64,000 nt of DNA. It comes from Coprinellus micaceus (lineage: Eukaryota; Basidiomycota; Agaricomycetes; Agaricales; Psathyrellaceae). The translations under genes were made by a program, and so were the position numbers. The notes below the pieces were generated by a model. It did no database searches and was not told the origin of the DNA. It saw nothing but the letters and a program-made list of their open reading frames with translations. Shown here in pieces: positions 1 to 14,199 of this stretch (position 1 is its first letter; every line of letters starts with the position of its first letter). The stretch covers positions 1,488,001-1,552,000 of the forward strand of contig OX596334.1 of NCBI GenBank assembly GCA_951394405.1, read 5' to 3'.

Positions 1-1256
1 CAATCGAGGGTCCTCTGGTGGTCATGAACTGTCCCGAGGGAAAACTGGAACCCGGATGGGTGCGCCTTCAGCGCCATCTCGAGTCGCGGAGATACGGGGG
101 CCCCTGGGTGAAGTGGAAGGTGGAGGACAGAGACGGCGCTTAGAATTCCCATGACATTGTGTAAGGTGGGGCCATCGTCCGGGAAGTTCGTGGCGGAAGG
201 AAGGGTCAGGTCGAGCCCACAGTCGTCTGGTTTCCGGAGGGAGAGGGTGCCCAGGAGGTTTAAAATTTGGGAGGTGGACACCCAGTTCGATTCTGCCACC
301 GACATGAGTCTTAGGTGCGCCAGCTCGACAGGTTCGGCTGGTAGTAATGCGTGGGCTGGATAATGGTAGGAACCTGGCTCTATTGCATCTGTGAAGCTGA
401 GGAATTGAAGGCGGGGCATACCCCGCAATAGGGCGAACCAATCCAGGAGGAGGTACTTGGCAGAAGGGGATTTGGCGCCAGAGACGGAGAGCTCTGTGAG
501 GTTGGAAAGGTTTATCCTTGGCGACAGGATGAGGTTTGTTTCAGCGAGACAAAGCCTCCTCAGGGAGGGTCCCAGGTCACGCAGAGCATCCGAGGGTGCA
601 ACAATTCTGCCTGTTAGGCGGAGCGTGTGGGCGGGGTGCGGATCCGAGGCACCAGGGACACCGAAAACCCAACGGCAGCAGTCAAGAGAGAGATAGTCCT
701 CGAGGACATCGATGTTCCACTCCTGAATCCGGTGGTGGTCTTCCTTGAGTAGGTACAGAACGGCAAAGTCCCTGGCCCGACCGACTCGGAAGGGAGCTAG
801 GCGATGGCCGACCGTGATCGGGTGGGGTCTGGAGAGTCGCAGGAGGTCTTCGACGACGTGGGGCGAGTGGGTCCGGAAGTCGACTGCATGAGCCCAGAGC
901 AGGCTGTAGCCACGCGCGGCGTAGCGCCATAGTTGGCAAACTTGGGCACAGGCCAAGATGGTCGAGCGAAGACGGATATTCTCGGCCAAGTCTATGTCGG
1001 AATTGCTTGAAAACATGGACATGGCTTGGGAGAAGATGATTTGAAGGACCTCGGAAGGGAGAGTGGGAGAACGCCGGGGTCGTGTCGCTTTGGAACTGGA
1101 GAACGTGGGGGTCAGCGAACTCCGCGAGGCTCTATACTGCAAAGCTCACCTGGATGGGGCACACCGGCGCTTGGAACGGAGCTTAAGGAGTCGTGGCGAA
1201 AGAGTCGAAAGTTCAGGAAAGAGGTTGTCAACAACCCATTGGGGAATAGAAGGCAT
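1..1256 (-). CDS. F-box-like protein, paralog 1 (C-terminus cut by window edge)
   Basis: Two exons on the minus strand, 1256-1150 and 1095 to the window edge, joined over a 54-nt intron (GTGAGC...CCAG, 1149-1096) that removes an in-frame TGA. About 400 residues are visible. An F-box-like core (LPSEVLQIIF, residues 48-57) is followed by SNSDIDLAE, VCQLWRYAARGYSLLW and RPHPITVGHRLAPF, the same order of blocks as in the seven other copies in the window. The frame is open to base 1 and leaves the window in the GTV...TLD block, which lies about 200 residues before the C-terminus in complete copies. F-box proteins are usually substrate receptors of SCF ubiquitin ligases; that role is inferred only from the N-terminal fold, and no substrate can be named. 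The start ATG at 1256 gives the short basic leader (LLKLRSKRR) seen in siblings. Confidence 0.75.
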
Positions 1257-2215
1257 AACTCTTAGAGAAGGCGTAAAGTGAAAGGGTGGGGAACTGCGCA
1301 GCAGTGTCTGAAGCTCTCGACAGTTCAGGCATGGTATTTAACCAACCTCGCGCTTCGAAACGTATACCCATTTGAGCGAAGTCAACACCAATTAGTGTAT
1401 GCAGCAATTAGCGTCGTGTTGGAAACGCGACGCAGGGTCGACCGTTGAAGCTTGAAGCTTTGGTCGTCGTTGTGGGTGCCAGTGTTGCTGTGTACCGCCA
1501 TCGGCAAAGAGGTTGACTCGGATCACCAGGCCCTTAGCTCAAGGCCAACTTGTTCGCCCCCTTGCCATGGAAGCGATGGATTTCTGACATACAGTACTAT
1601 GCCCCTCCGCCGAGGCAGACATCGAGTATATTCGTCGGGCTGGCTTCGAGACCATTTCGCTTCGGAGCTGGGGAATGGCCTTAGGCCCTTAGATGAGAGA
1701 ACTTACTCACTTTAAAGTTCGCGAACACGACGGTACGTTGCTTAGAGACCTTCCCGAGACGATTAACAGCTGTGTCGCGTCGCCCTGCCAAGAACCCTGC
1801 AGTTACTCGGAAACGCTGGTAGCGAGTTCCGTCGAAATTGGGATATTCCTACCACTTTATCGTACCACTTCTACAGAGCCGAATAGAAAGCTCAGGGTCA
1901 GGAAATCGGGACGCCTGGTTGCCCTGGTCGCGTCTCAACAGCTTGGCTGTTGCCCAGGCGCGACTTGGAGCCTGGCAGGAGGTGTTGGATGTGGATCAAA
2001 CAACGGCCGAACGTGACCGCGACACTGACAAGAGCTCGCGAAGAATACGAAGTCCGACCGATTAGATAAGATCTGGCCCCTTGGTGAGCTCAACGTACCC
2101 AGGCGCATAGAATGAGCCAAAATGTTCGAAATATACAAAGGAATGAACTCCATAAAATGTGCAAAAGTGAGCCAAGGGTTGGCCCCTCATAAAAAGCGGG
2201 ACCTGCGTCAAGAAC
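1257..2215. other. Intergenic, no gene seen
   Basis: This stretch lies between the start of the partial F-box-like gene and the 3' end of the next copy. The open frames are short and share nothing with the family, so it probably holds the promoter of paralog 1 and the 3' flank of paralog 2. Confidence 0.6.
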
Positions 2216-4090
2216 CTACACTCGATGCTCCGTCCTTGGCATCGAGATCATCCCATTCCGCTTTGACTTCTTGCCACAGCGTTCCTCCCTGTCCCCAAAA
2301 ACCAAGGTCGAGCCGGCCCATAGTACCTCAACAGGATACCCGATCCTACCTCTCCAGTCTACATATTCCTGAACAATCAACAACGTCTGGTTCCGCGCCT
2401 CCTCTCCAAAGTAGCCCATCTCCCCAACCCTTGGCCTCGTAGACTCGATGGCGATGAACTTCAGTTTGGGAAGATACGGTACAGGCCAAGGACCTTGACC
2501 GGAGCCCAAGTACGTTTTGTCTTGGAGAGTGTTCAGGACAGTCATGGATGCCTCTTCGTCCAATGTCATCATCGTCACTTGCCGTAGGCGGTAGAAAGCG
2601 GTAGGGATCAGACCACTCGCTGCTTCGGCGTGTCTTGGCCAGGATTTGGAAAGGGAAACGGCTACCCTGAGGCTTCGTGTAGTGGAGAGCGCATCTCCGT
2701 TCAAAAGGCAGGCAGTTTTTAAGAGGTCCCGGGGGTTGGGGTTGTCGAGAGTGACGCTTAGTGGGGGGTGCAGAACCTCGAATGGTCTCAGCGATGATGG
2801 CTTGAAGTAACTCTCCAGACACTGTTCGACGCCGATGGTACCGGCAAACCCATTCCAATCTAATGTCGTCTTCGGATTCGCGATTGTGCCCATAGTAAAC
2901 CGGAATACCTCACAACTGCGGCTCTGGAACTTCATCTCAACCCGAGGAGCGGCCATAGTCTGCAATAACCAGGCATCCCTGATGGTCCGCCGCACCTGTC
3001 GAAGAGCGCCCATAATCTCATGCACGGGTGTTGCGATGGGTGCAAAGAACACAAATGAAGGTAGAGAGAGATCGAGACCGCAATAAGAGGGCCTTTGGAG
3101 GATGGGGAGGAGGAGGAGGAGAAGATAAGCGGCATCCCAGTTCGAATCGGATACCGAAATGAGGCGGAGATTGGGGAGGGCCACTGATGCGATAGGTTGG
3201 CTTGAGGCGATGGAATCATCCCCTGCGACCACCAGGATAGCATTCTTCAAACAGAGAAACTGGAGGCGGTGCATGCTGCGAAGTAGTGTGGCGACTTCCA
3301 TGATACGGTACTTGACCGCGCTCGAACGCGTGCTGATGATGGAAAGCTCGGTGAGATTGGCGAATCCCATGGACGGAATCAGCATGAAGTTGGTGTCGCA
3401 TAGGCTGAGTTTCTCAAGTGACGACGCTAAGCGCCTCCAGCAGCCCCCGGGCAGCCTGATGTCGCCCGTTTGCCGGAGTGTATGCACGGGGTGGGACGCC
3501 GCATTGCTCTCCGGGGAGCAGAACAAGTATCGGAGGTCCATGTACTGAAAGTCCGGGGCGAGGTCAATGTTCCACTGCCTAACGCGATGGCAGTCCATCT
3601 TCAAGGCGGCGAGGGCGGTGAGGCCGACACTACCGGAGATGCGTAAGGGAGCAGAGCGATGACCGACATCAATGGGGCGGGGTCGGGAGAGACGTAGATA
3701 GTGAGCTATGGCTGGAGGAGGGTGTCTCTGAAAGTCGACAGAGTGGATCCAAAGGGTGCTGTGGCCCTGCGCAGCATATCGCCACTGGCCGCAGACTTGA
3801 GAGAAGGCGAGGATGTTAGCACGCAGACTTGCTTTCTCAGTGAGATCGATGTCAAAGGAGCTGGCTTCCACGGCCATGCCGAAGATGACTTGGAGGATTT
3901 CATAGGGCAGGGTGATAGCAGGGCATCTCGGTTCGTTGTGGGCGGTGAGTGGTCTGAAGTTGGGATGGTGAGCGTCTGTCCACGATGGTGTATACGAAAC
4001 CCACCTTGATAATTCCACGGGAGCTTTGGAACGCATTGTGTTCTTCGAGCGAAACCGCAGGGCTTTGACGGAGAACGAAGGGAGATGCAT
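2216..4090 (-). CDS. F-box-like protein, paralog 2
   Basis: Complete copy. The best start is the ATG at 4090 (MHLPSFSVKALRFRSK), which matches the leader of the copy at 14200; the frame stays open upstream only through a TTG codon. A 51-nt in-frame intron (4004-3954, GTGGGT...TTCAG) is likely and gives 607 residues; unspliced, the frame encodes 624. Blocks in order: ITLPYEILQVIF (F-box-like), SSFDIDLTEK, SQVCGQWRYAAQGHSTLW, RPRPIDVGHRSAPL, LTELS, GTIANPKTTLDWNG and a basic C-terminal tail with SKRNGMISMP. The tail is shared almost exactly with the copy at 14200 (SRRNGMVSMP), so these two are close relatives although they lie on opposite strands on either side of the DGA1-CDC48-TBCB block. A role as ubiquitin-ligase receptor is inferred, not shown. 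Confidence 0.8.
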   Translation of the reverse strand: MHLPSFSVKALRFRSKNTMRSKAPVELSRWVSYTPSWTDAHHPNFRPLTAHNEPRCPAITLPYEILQVIFGMAVEASSFDIDLTEKASLRANILAFSQVCGQWRYAAQGHSTLWIHSVDFQRHPPPAIAHYLRLSRPRPIDVGHRSAPLRISGSVGLTALAALKMDCHRVRQWNIDLAPDFQYMDLRYLFCSPESNAASHPVHTLRQTGDIRLPGGCWRRLASSLEKLSLCDTNFMLIPSMGFANLTELSIISTRSSAVKYRIMEVATLLRSMHRLQFLCLKNAILVVAGDDSIASSQPIASVALPNLRLISVSDSNWDAAYLLLLLLPILQRPSYCGLDLSLPSFVFFAPIATPVHEIMGALRQVRRTIRDAWLLQTMAAPRVEMKFQSRSCEVFRFTMGTIANPKTTLDWNGFAGTIGVEQCLESYFKPSSLRPFEVLHPPLSVTLDNPNPRDLLKTACLLNGDALSTTRSLRVAVSLSKSWPRHAEAASGLIPTAFYRLRQVTMMTLDEEASMTVLNTLQDKTYLGSGQGPWPVPYLPKLKFIAIESTRPRVGEMGYFGEEARNQTLLIVQEYVDWRGRIGYPVEVLWAGSTLVFGDREERCGKKSKRNGMISMPRTEHRV

Positions 4091-4713
4091 GAGGATGGTG
4101 CACTTCAAGTCGGAGGGGAGGCTGAGGTGGGCAACGGGCCGTGGTGACCTAGAGATAAGGGGGAAGCAGCGAATAACAGCAGAATTAAGCGCCGAGGCAG
4201 TGCGTTGCTACATTCTCCCGAACCAGGCAGCCAGGGCCCGGTGGCCGCCTCAGGGGGGTCGCACTTCGCAACCAGCAGCTCCTAAAGTACTACCTGGACA
4301 GGGGGTGGCGGCTTCTAAGTATCCCAACAGAAATTCTGAAGAGTACTCTACCAAAAAGGTGGGGATGGGTATCTCCGTTGCACTTCCATTGCGCCAACTC
4401 CAATCAACCTCGAGGCCGCCCGGGAAGCTTCCCAGCCAGCAGAAGTCGCGCTACGGAACAATAGCCAGCGACGAAGCTCAAACACCTTGGGAACGACCGG
4501 CAGGCTGTGTCCAGCACTGGCCTGCGGTCTTTGTCCATGGCGAGGTCATCTGACGGTCATCTGGCGGGGAGAAGGATCATGGGGCAAATACACGGTCAGA
4601 TCCCTCCAGGATTTCCTTGGTGTTCTCCCGAGGATATCAAACACGGGACGATTGACGTACTGTCCTAAAATCATCATCCCGCCTGTAATCTATGATATCC
4701 GTCCATCCAACCC
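4091..4713. other. Intergenic, no gene seen
   Basis: About 0.6 kb between the start of F-box-like paralog 2 and the stop codon of DGA1, both on the minus strand. It should contain the promoter of paralog 2 and the DGA1 3' UTR. I see no family similarity or structured repeat. Confidence 0.6.
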
Positions 4714-6450
4714 TCAATCAACAAATCTCAACTCTCTAACCCTGGTTTTGGCGAATTCGTCCTTATACGTATCCCAAATCCTGCGAGCCTTGCATAAGAG
4801 ACCCGGTCACCAAATCAGAGATGAAGACACTCACCGCGTCAACTCAGCGATATATCTCTTTTGCACCTCCATGACCTCTTCTAGGTCCGGTTTGTCATGC
4901 TGCTTGACATGGATCGGCTTTCCTACCACCGCAATAATTCTCCGTCTGTAAGGCAGCAAGCCGAAATTATCTGAGGTCTCATTTTAGCACAAATATTGCC
5001 TTTTCAGCATGATCGACGTGGCGATACTCACAGTTTAGAAGTCCCCTCCCATGGAAAAGAGGCAAGGTGAACCCAAAGATCGCCTGGAACTTCCTCTGGA
5101 GCGCATATACCGTCGTCCCCTTCTCATTCGGCATCTGCTGGTATATCTGCAACGTCCGCCCATCAGCACCCTCCCACCAAATAGCATAAAGAGAAACATA
5201 CATCATTTTCACCAAACGAAAACACAGGCACCAAATCCGCCCCATATTGAATCGCCAACTTTATAAACCCCAACCTCTTCCTCAACGTCAGATCCGCCGT
5301 CCCAGGGCGGGCGCTTAAACTCTCCGCCGCACCTCCAACGACGATCGTAATCGCACTTCCCGGGCCGCTCTTCAGGATGCTCGAGCACGATTGCTTGCTT
5401 ACGCTGCAGATACCCATCGCGAGGATAATGTCGCGGTAGATTGGCATCTGGAAGTTTGTTGTGAGGGTGAGGAGGTGGGGTTTGAGGCCGGGAAAGGCCT
5501 TGGAGAACCCGGTGGCTTCTGTACCGAAGGTCGCGAGCGCTCCCCTGGAGAGAGTGAGTGTGGCCCTTCTTATCTATGGGAGTTGCTCACATTCCAATGA
5601 TACCTGGATATCAGGACGCCGGTAAGAGCATGGTCATCGTGAAAATGAGATAGCTACGCACCATGAGGATGATATCCAAACACATACGGCCTATCAGGCG
5701 GCAACTCTGCTTCCTACACTCCTCATAAGCCTCACCCTCCTGCACACCAAACACGAAGTAACTCGTACCTTCATAAACCTACCACAAACCCCGTCAGCAT
5801 CTCGCTCCCCTTATCAAGAACGAATGGAGAATACTCACGAAGCAGGGTAATAATCCGCAAAATACCTCCAAAACATCGCATGCCGCATCCACGCCGTCGC
5901 ACGGCCTCCCCTCTCCGGGGCGGTATCGATGAAGAGAGCCCAGATGAGGTATACCGTAAGGAATGGCCATAATGGGGGTATCGACCTGCACGCCAGAACC
6001 CCATATCGCGTTCAGGTTCGCGCGTCGAAACCCAAAGTCGCATATATCGAGTTCATTCCAGGTGTCACATAAGCGCCGCACATACGGATTTGAATGTGAA
6101 AGTCGGGGTGGGTGGGCGCCAAAATCCAAAGGCAAAACGCAAATCCATAAGCCACCTCCCTCGCCGAGATATAAAGCAGTCACTCACCAAAGAAATATCC
6201 AAATACACGACGTAATCACAATCATAACACTCCAAGTCGCCACCGCCAACGTCTGCAGCCTCCTCTTCCTCGGCACCTGCGCGGGCACAAACTTCACCGA
6301 CGACGTCGCCACACTAAACTTGCTCAGCGTCTTCAGCGTCGACGCGCTGAGGTTCCGAGGTAGCTTTCCCGGTCGTTCCTCGTGTGCATGTCCATCAATG
6401 GAGAGGTGCTGTTGGTCTTGAATGCTTGGTGTTTCGCTCTTTGGCGACAT
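4714..6450 (-). CDS. DGA1: Diacylglycerol O-acyltransferase, DGAT2 type
   Basis: Catalyses the last step of triacylglycerol synthesis (diacylglycerol plus acyl-CoA) at the endoplasmic reticulum and lipid droplets. Nine exons: 6450-6188, 5985-5839, 5778-5769, 5713-5662, 5603-5591, 5544-5202, 5146-5032, 4970-4835, 4780-4714; 1146 nt, 381 residues, a normal length for fungal DGAT2. Two hydrophobic segments lie at about residues 66-108 (WSVMIVITSCIWIFLW, then FLTVYLIWALFI). The catalytic HPHG motif is at 155-158 (YVFGYHPHGIIGMG), followed by PHLLTLTTNFQMPIYRD, GGAAESL and the family block RLGFIKLAIQYGADLVPVF...FGEND at 252-276. Exons 3 and 5 are only 10 and 13 nt, yet both are needed to keep the frame across the catalytic motif. 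The family call is firm; the micro-exons are inferred from phase and conservation. Confidence 0.95.
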
Positions 6451-6891
6451 CTTCGTTCCTTGCTATAGAGCTCTGGAGCAGAAACCAAGCTGAACTGGGG
6501 GAATATGAGGTGGAAAGGAAGGAATCTGTGCAGGGCGTACTGCACCGGCGTGGTCGTCGAGAGGAATGATGAGCAAATGGCAGAGCACGATGACCGCCAT
6601 GGTGCATACCTATTCACGTGAAATGACGCTCTATAGCCTCCGCCTCCTCGGCCCTTCACTGTCAGAGAGCACCTCAGAGCCGGCTGCAGACCGGCTGGAG
6701 AGCATATCGCGAATCATGACACTGAACGAGAGAGGAGGAAATCTAGAGCTTTCATTCGACTACCACAATGCAGAGAGACGAGTAGGATATCGTAGATATT
6801 AATACACTGTGAGTCATTGATGCAAGACGACGACGACGGAAAGAAGAAAAGATGCAAACAAGCCACAAGGCGCCTAAAAAGGACCCCACAT
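6451..6891. other. Intergenic, DGA1 promoter and CDC48 3' flank
   Basis: About 440 bases between the CDC48 stop and the DGA1 start, both genes on the minus strand. No further gene is supported. Confidence 0.6.
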
Positions 6892-9646
<2,755 letters not shown>

Positions 9647-9806
9647 GATGAAGAGGGTGGAGGTGGTGGTGGTGGAACAAGAAAGAGTAGAGGACGCGCG
9701 TCCGAGTCGTGGGGTCAAGTCATTCATTTATCCACGTGCAGAGTGGCAGTGCCTTCTCCCCTATTCCAGTTCCTTCTATTCATTTTATTGACTCCATTCA
9801 ATTACA

Positions 9807-10609
9807 TTACATCTCCTCCTCGTCCAGGTCCAAATCCAGCTCCTCGACGGGGAAGTCGCCCACCTTGACCTTGTCACCGCGCACGAAGACGCCGTACTTG
9901 TCCCTGCACGAGAAATATTGCTCCCCCTTCACGCTCCCATCGTTCTTGCCCAACGGCTCATCGTACTCGATACCGACCCAGACCCCAGTAGCAAACTTCG
10001 TTGGACCCACAAATCGCACCGTACCCCGCTTCCTCAACTCAGCATCAGTGGAGTCGACCTCGCATCGCGCCCCAACTACAACATCGGCGTTTACAGGCGC
10101 GTCGGGTTTGGCCTCTGCGGACTCTCCGAACCGACCCATCTTTTGGCGTTGCTTGAATGCGAGGACAGTGTCTAGAGTAGCCGTCGGATACAGCTATGGA
10201 TATCGGGATTCGAAAGCACACACCAGTTCGTTTGGCGTACTCCTCTTCAGTAATCTCGAACTTCTCCACGTTGGAATAGTCGGTCAACTGCCCAGTGAAC
10301 GAAGCAGAAGGATTGCGATCGTCGACTTGAATGACTTGCCAGTCGTGCAGACCATAGAATCCCAGCATCTTGGTGTCATCGTCGAGCGTAGCGACCACTC
10401 GAGTGTCCTGCTCAGACTCGAGGAGGGTGATGATCTGGTTTCCCGCTGGAATGCCAGTGATCGGCTCGAGCTTGGTCTGAACGAAGAGTTCAGTTGAGCG
10501 TAACCTTAGTGAGGGCTTAAAAGCTCACCTTGAGCTGCTCAACGGTGATGTGAGGCTCTATCCGCCTCTCAGAGTGCGTATCAGGAGATTTGACCCAGAC
10601 GTTGACCAT
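9807..10609 (-). CDS. TBCB: Tubulin-folding cofactor B (ubiquitin-like plus CAP-Gly)
   Basis: Binds alpha-tubulin and, with cofactor E, handles it during folding and dimer turnover in the cytosol. Three exons: 10609-10529, 10476-10224, 10171-9807; 699 nt, 232 residues, normal for the family. Residues 1-85 form the ubiquitin-like domain (starting MVNVWVKSPDTHSERRIEP). The C-terminal CAP-Gly domain has GTVRFVGPTKFATGVWVGIE, PLGKNDGSVKGEQYFSC and KYGVFVR; GKNDG is the alpha-tubulin-tail binding motif. The protein ends DLDLDEEEM, which resembles the DEI/M tail described for cofactor B in animals. The 3' end is 160 bases from the CDC48 start, and its 5' side faces the plus-strand F-box-like gene at 11238. 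Confidence 0.94.
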
Positions 10610-11237
10610 GATGAACCTCTGCAGAGCCCCTGGATCGCGGCGCGATCGTAGATGGGAGTGAGTCCGTTATCTTATCTTATCTAAGATGCCCAGCCCGGCT
10701 CAGTCGAGACTGTCGAGTCCTCTCTTCATCCCCACTCCCTGTCGAAACCCTGGCTATTTCCCGTCTATTCTGCACCTCCGGGATGCAGGGTGAGAACCAG
10801 ACTGGATATGCAGTGCCCACAGGGGTATTCTGCGACGTACTCGGTCCGTCTGGCGCCTTTCGGACACTGTTTGGAGTGTTGTGGGCCCCTCTAAATGGCC
10901 TACAGCCTTTCATTTCCGAAGGTATCGCCTCTAGAACGACCACAGCAGGCTGTAAGGCTGTGCGTTTACCAACCGTCCCTCAGGGTACCCATACCGATGA
11001 CCCTTCACGCCCCAGTATTAATACTACGCTCAGGGTCGCGTCCGCCACAAGTGTCACGGTCACGTCCAACGCGTCGCGCTGGAGACCAACCGGGGGCATG
11101 TCTCCGGCCATGTTAATATTCGGGTCCTTATATGGCCCATGGGGTAAATACTAGTCGCACTTACTTCAACACTGCAGTTTGGCCTTTGCCAATTGCACAC
11201 CATTGCCGCCTCTTGAGCCCCGTTCTCTGCCATTGTT
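10610..11237. promoter_or_regulatory. Divergent intergenic promoter region
   Basis: About 630 bases between two divergent starts, TBCB (minus) and F-box-like paralog 3 (plus). It must hold both promoters. I see no definite TATA element or conserved site, so only position supports the call. Confidence 0.5.
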
Positions 11238-13069
11238 ATGCCCTTCCCCTTCCCTTCTATCCGGAGCCTACGTCGACGCCCGAAGCATACGCAGCATGCT
11301 GAACCCACTCCTGAACCTCCAAGGTCCGTTTGCCTAATTGGAAGCCATTCGTCCTACTCACTAGCTGTTCCACCAGGCCTTCCAGTCCTCCCGTCCCGCT
11401 TGAACAACCTGAAGGGATTGCTGCCACGGTACCATACGAAGTTCTCCACGCAATCTTCGCCACTGCCATGCGCCCAAGCTCTTCTGACGTTGACCTAATC
11501 GAGAAAGCTCTCCTAGGCGCTAATATTCGCGCCTTCTCCCAAGTGTGCGGGCAGTGGCGCTACGCTGCGAAGGGCCACAGCATACTTTGGATCCACTCCG
11601 CCGACTTCAGCAGACACTCGCCCCCTGCTATCGCCTACTATCTTCGCCTTTCAAGACCACACCCCATTGACGTCGGCCATCGTGCCGCTCCTTGGTCCCT
11701 CTGTGAGAAGAAATCGCTCATCGTTCTCAACGACCTCAGGGAAGACTGTCATCGCGTCAGGGAGTGGAACGTCGAAACTCAAGGGTTCGAACTATCCAAT
11801 GCCCAATTTTTCTTCGGCAATCCAGACGGCACCTCTCCATATCCTGTCCATACACTTCGACAAATTGGTGCCTACCAACTGCGTGATGAAGGGTGGAAGC
11901 GATTGGTGTCAACCCTCCAGAAACTCTCACTGTCCTATACCAACCTCCAGCTGGCGCCGTCCATGAAGCTGTCGAACCTCACTGAGCTCTCCCTGCGTAA
12001 CCCAGATGACCACCGTCGCGCCACGTACGACATCATGGAAGTAATCTCTTTGCTTCGAAAGACGCCTCAACTTCAGTTCCTCCGCCTCAGCGAAGCCCTC
12101 AAGGCCACTTCTCAGCTTAATCCCATTGCGGCGAACCAACCCGTCGACCCCGTCGACCTCCCGGATTTGCGGCACGTCTCATTATCGGAGTCACAGTGGC
12201 AGACCGGATACCACCTCCTTCTGCTTATCCCCGTCCTACAGATGCCTAGGAACTGTGGGCTTGATCTGTCTCTGCCATCGTTCTCGGGGACCCAGGTGCA
12301 GACGTTCCTACACGTGGCCACCCGCATCCAGCAAACCCTGCACGGTGGCCCGTGGTCTCCGTCGATGCTTGTGCCCCGGGTCGAGCTAACCATACAAAAT
12401 CAAGAACGCCGTGGGTTTCAGCTCACCCTCGGGACCGTCTCAAGCCCTCAAGTTACCTTGGACTGGAACGGAAACCACGGGAGCGCTGGCGTCAACGGCT
12501 ACCTGGACGACTATTTCGATCCCCCTTCCCTCCCAGCAGGTGAACACATGTATCCCCCAATCAGCATCACCTTCTCCAACACCGACGCTATGAACAGCTT
12601 GAGCGTCGCTCGAAGCTTGGCCCCGAGGGTGTTCCTCAGGACAACGAGTGTTAGGCTATCGTTCGACCGTCAATCATTCCACAGTGCCAGCGAAGACACC
12701 ATCCACCGAGCTTTTGATACCCTTTTCAGCGCGCTCATCAACATGCGGGGAGTTACCACCCTTACTCTGGACGAAGCGACCGCTGTCATGGCCTTCCCGA
12801 TCCTTCACCGCGCTACGTTCCCCAAGTCGGACGGATCGCAGGCGCCTTACCTTCCGAAACTGCAGGTTATTGCTATCGAGTCTACGAACGCCAGCATGGG
12901 GAAGATTCAGGCAGATTTGGGGGGCGTGAGGTTGGATATGCTGACGATCATCGCAAGGTATGTTTATTGGAGGGGAGAACTGGAGCTTCCGATCAGCATA
13001 AACTGGGTCACCGGGTCACCTCCAGTCCAGGTACCAAAGTCGTGGCATCCCGGGGGATGCAGATTTTGA
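11238..13069 (+). CDS. F-box-like protein, paralog 3
   Basis: Two exons, 11238-11323 and 11377-13069, joined over a 53-nt intron (GTCCGT...CCAG); 592 residues. The first exon carries the short basic leader (MPFPFPSIRSLRRRPK), as in paralogs 1, 2 and 4. The F-box-like core TVPYEVLHAIF is at 46-56, followed by SSSDVDLIEK, SQVCGQWRYAAKGHSILW, HPIDVGHRAAPW, NLTELSL and the LDWNG block (GTVSSPQVTLDWNG, codons at about 12431-12472) with GVNGYLDDYFDPPSLP. The C-terminal region ends in PYLPKLQVIAIEST and YVYWRGELELPISINW. It lacks the basic RNGM tail of paralogs 2 and 4. It is head to tail with paralog 4. Probable SCF-type substrate receptor by family; target unknown. Confidence 0.8.
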
Positions 13070-14199
13070 TATTCGGCAGAAATTTTACCGACGTACCAGT
13101 TATGGCTCGACACGGCTCTAGAGTCTTCGAAGAGTGTCTACAGATTTCTAGATTCTATGCAATAGAACATTCTCGGTGATGAGAACAAAAGAACACTTGC
13201 TCAATCGAGCCAGCGATGGCTGTAGGAGATGAAAGTGGGATATGTCGAGGATCGCGGATAAGGTGTGTCTCCGATTCCTTGTGAAATACGGCAATGTGAA
13301 AGCATACTTGGTAAAAATCAAATTGGGCGCCTATTTCACCTGCGCCATTCCCCAGCGGACTTGAAATGGTTCGGAGCTTGAAGTTGCCGTGGTCGCGATG
13401 TGGCTCGCGTGACCGGTTTCGAACCTGCCACCACCACCTCGAGGCTCGCAGCTCGCTAGAGCAGCAGCTTCGGCCCTCCTTCTACGCTACTTCCTCCCAG
13501 ACTAACAGACAGAGCTGTCGAAGATGGTTGGGCGGTGCTTCCCAACTCGTATCCATGGTCCACTTATACGCTCAACATCCCGTCATGGACTGCGCAGAGC
13601 GGCTTCCCCGAATTGATCTACCTTCTCGGAAGCGGACATGGTTTTCGTTGTATTTAATGTATTGCTGCAGACTACGGTCACCTTCTGACGGCGCTCAATT
13701 CCGTTCATTGCGTGCCTACCTCAGGCGACTGTTCGTTCCTTGGCAACATCTGACTCGCGCCTCCGGGCATGTCTCTTTGCCATCGTTTCTGGCAGCAACG
13801 TATCCTTGGGACCGACCGATTGTCGAGCCGATGCCGTTTCGAACCCAGAGAACTTGAGAAGCGTTCCCTGCAATGAGGTGAGCACCGACTTTCTCAACGA
13901 TACGCTCACGTACGGATTGACGACCATCTCCTTCGTAAGTAGGCTAAGCTTAAGGTTGAGCTATACGTTTAGATCCGCAGATCAAAGCCACTCTCAGACC
14001 GCTCGACGAACCGTTCGAACCATGACAACATCCCTTCTCTGGGTAGTGTGGGGAGACCGACCACAACCATTCCGGGATTCTCGTCGGTTCTCGGGCCAGC
14101 CCCCTGAACAACAAATACCCCGCCTGAAAGTTTCAACATTTCAACTGTTCCTCCCCTCCACATTCTAAGTCCAAGCTCGGCCCGTGGTCTGCGACCTCC
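13070..14199. other. Intergenic, no gene seen
   Basis: About 1.1 kb between F-box-like paralogs 3 and 4. An open frame at 13366-13857 is compositionally biased and matches nothing. GTTCGAAC-like words near 13410, 13840 and 14010 look like tRNA T-loops but have no surrounding cloverleaf. Confidence 0.55.

Noticed and set aside
13400..13435. tRNA-like T-loop word GGTTTCGAACC, with similar words near 13840 and 14010
   Set aside because: No matching A-box, acceptor stem or anticodon arm could be folded around any of them.
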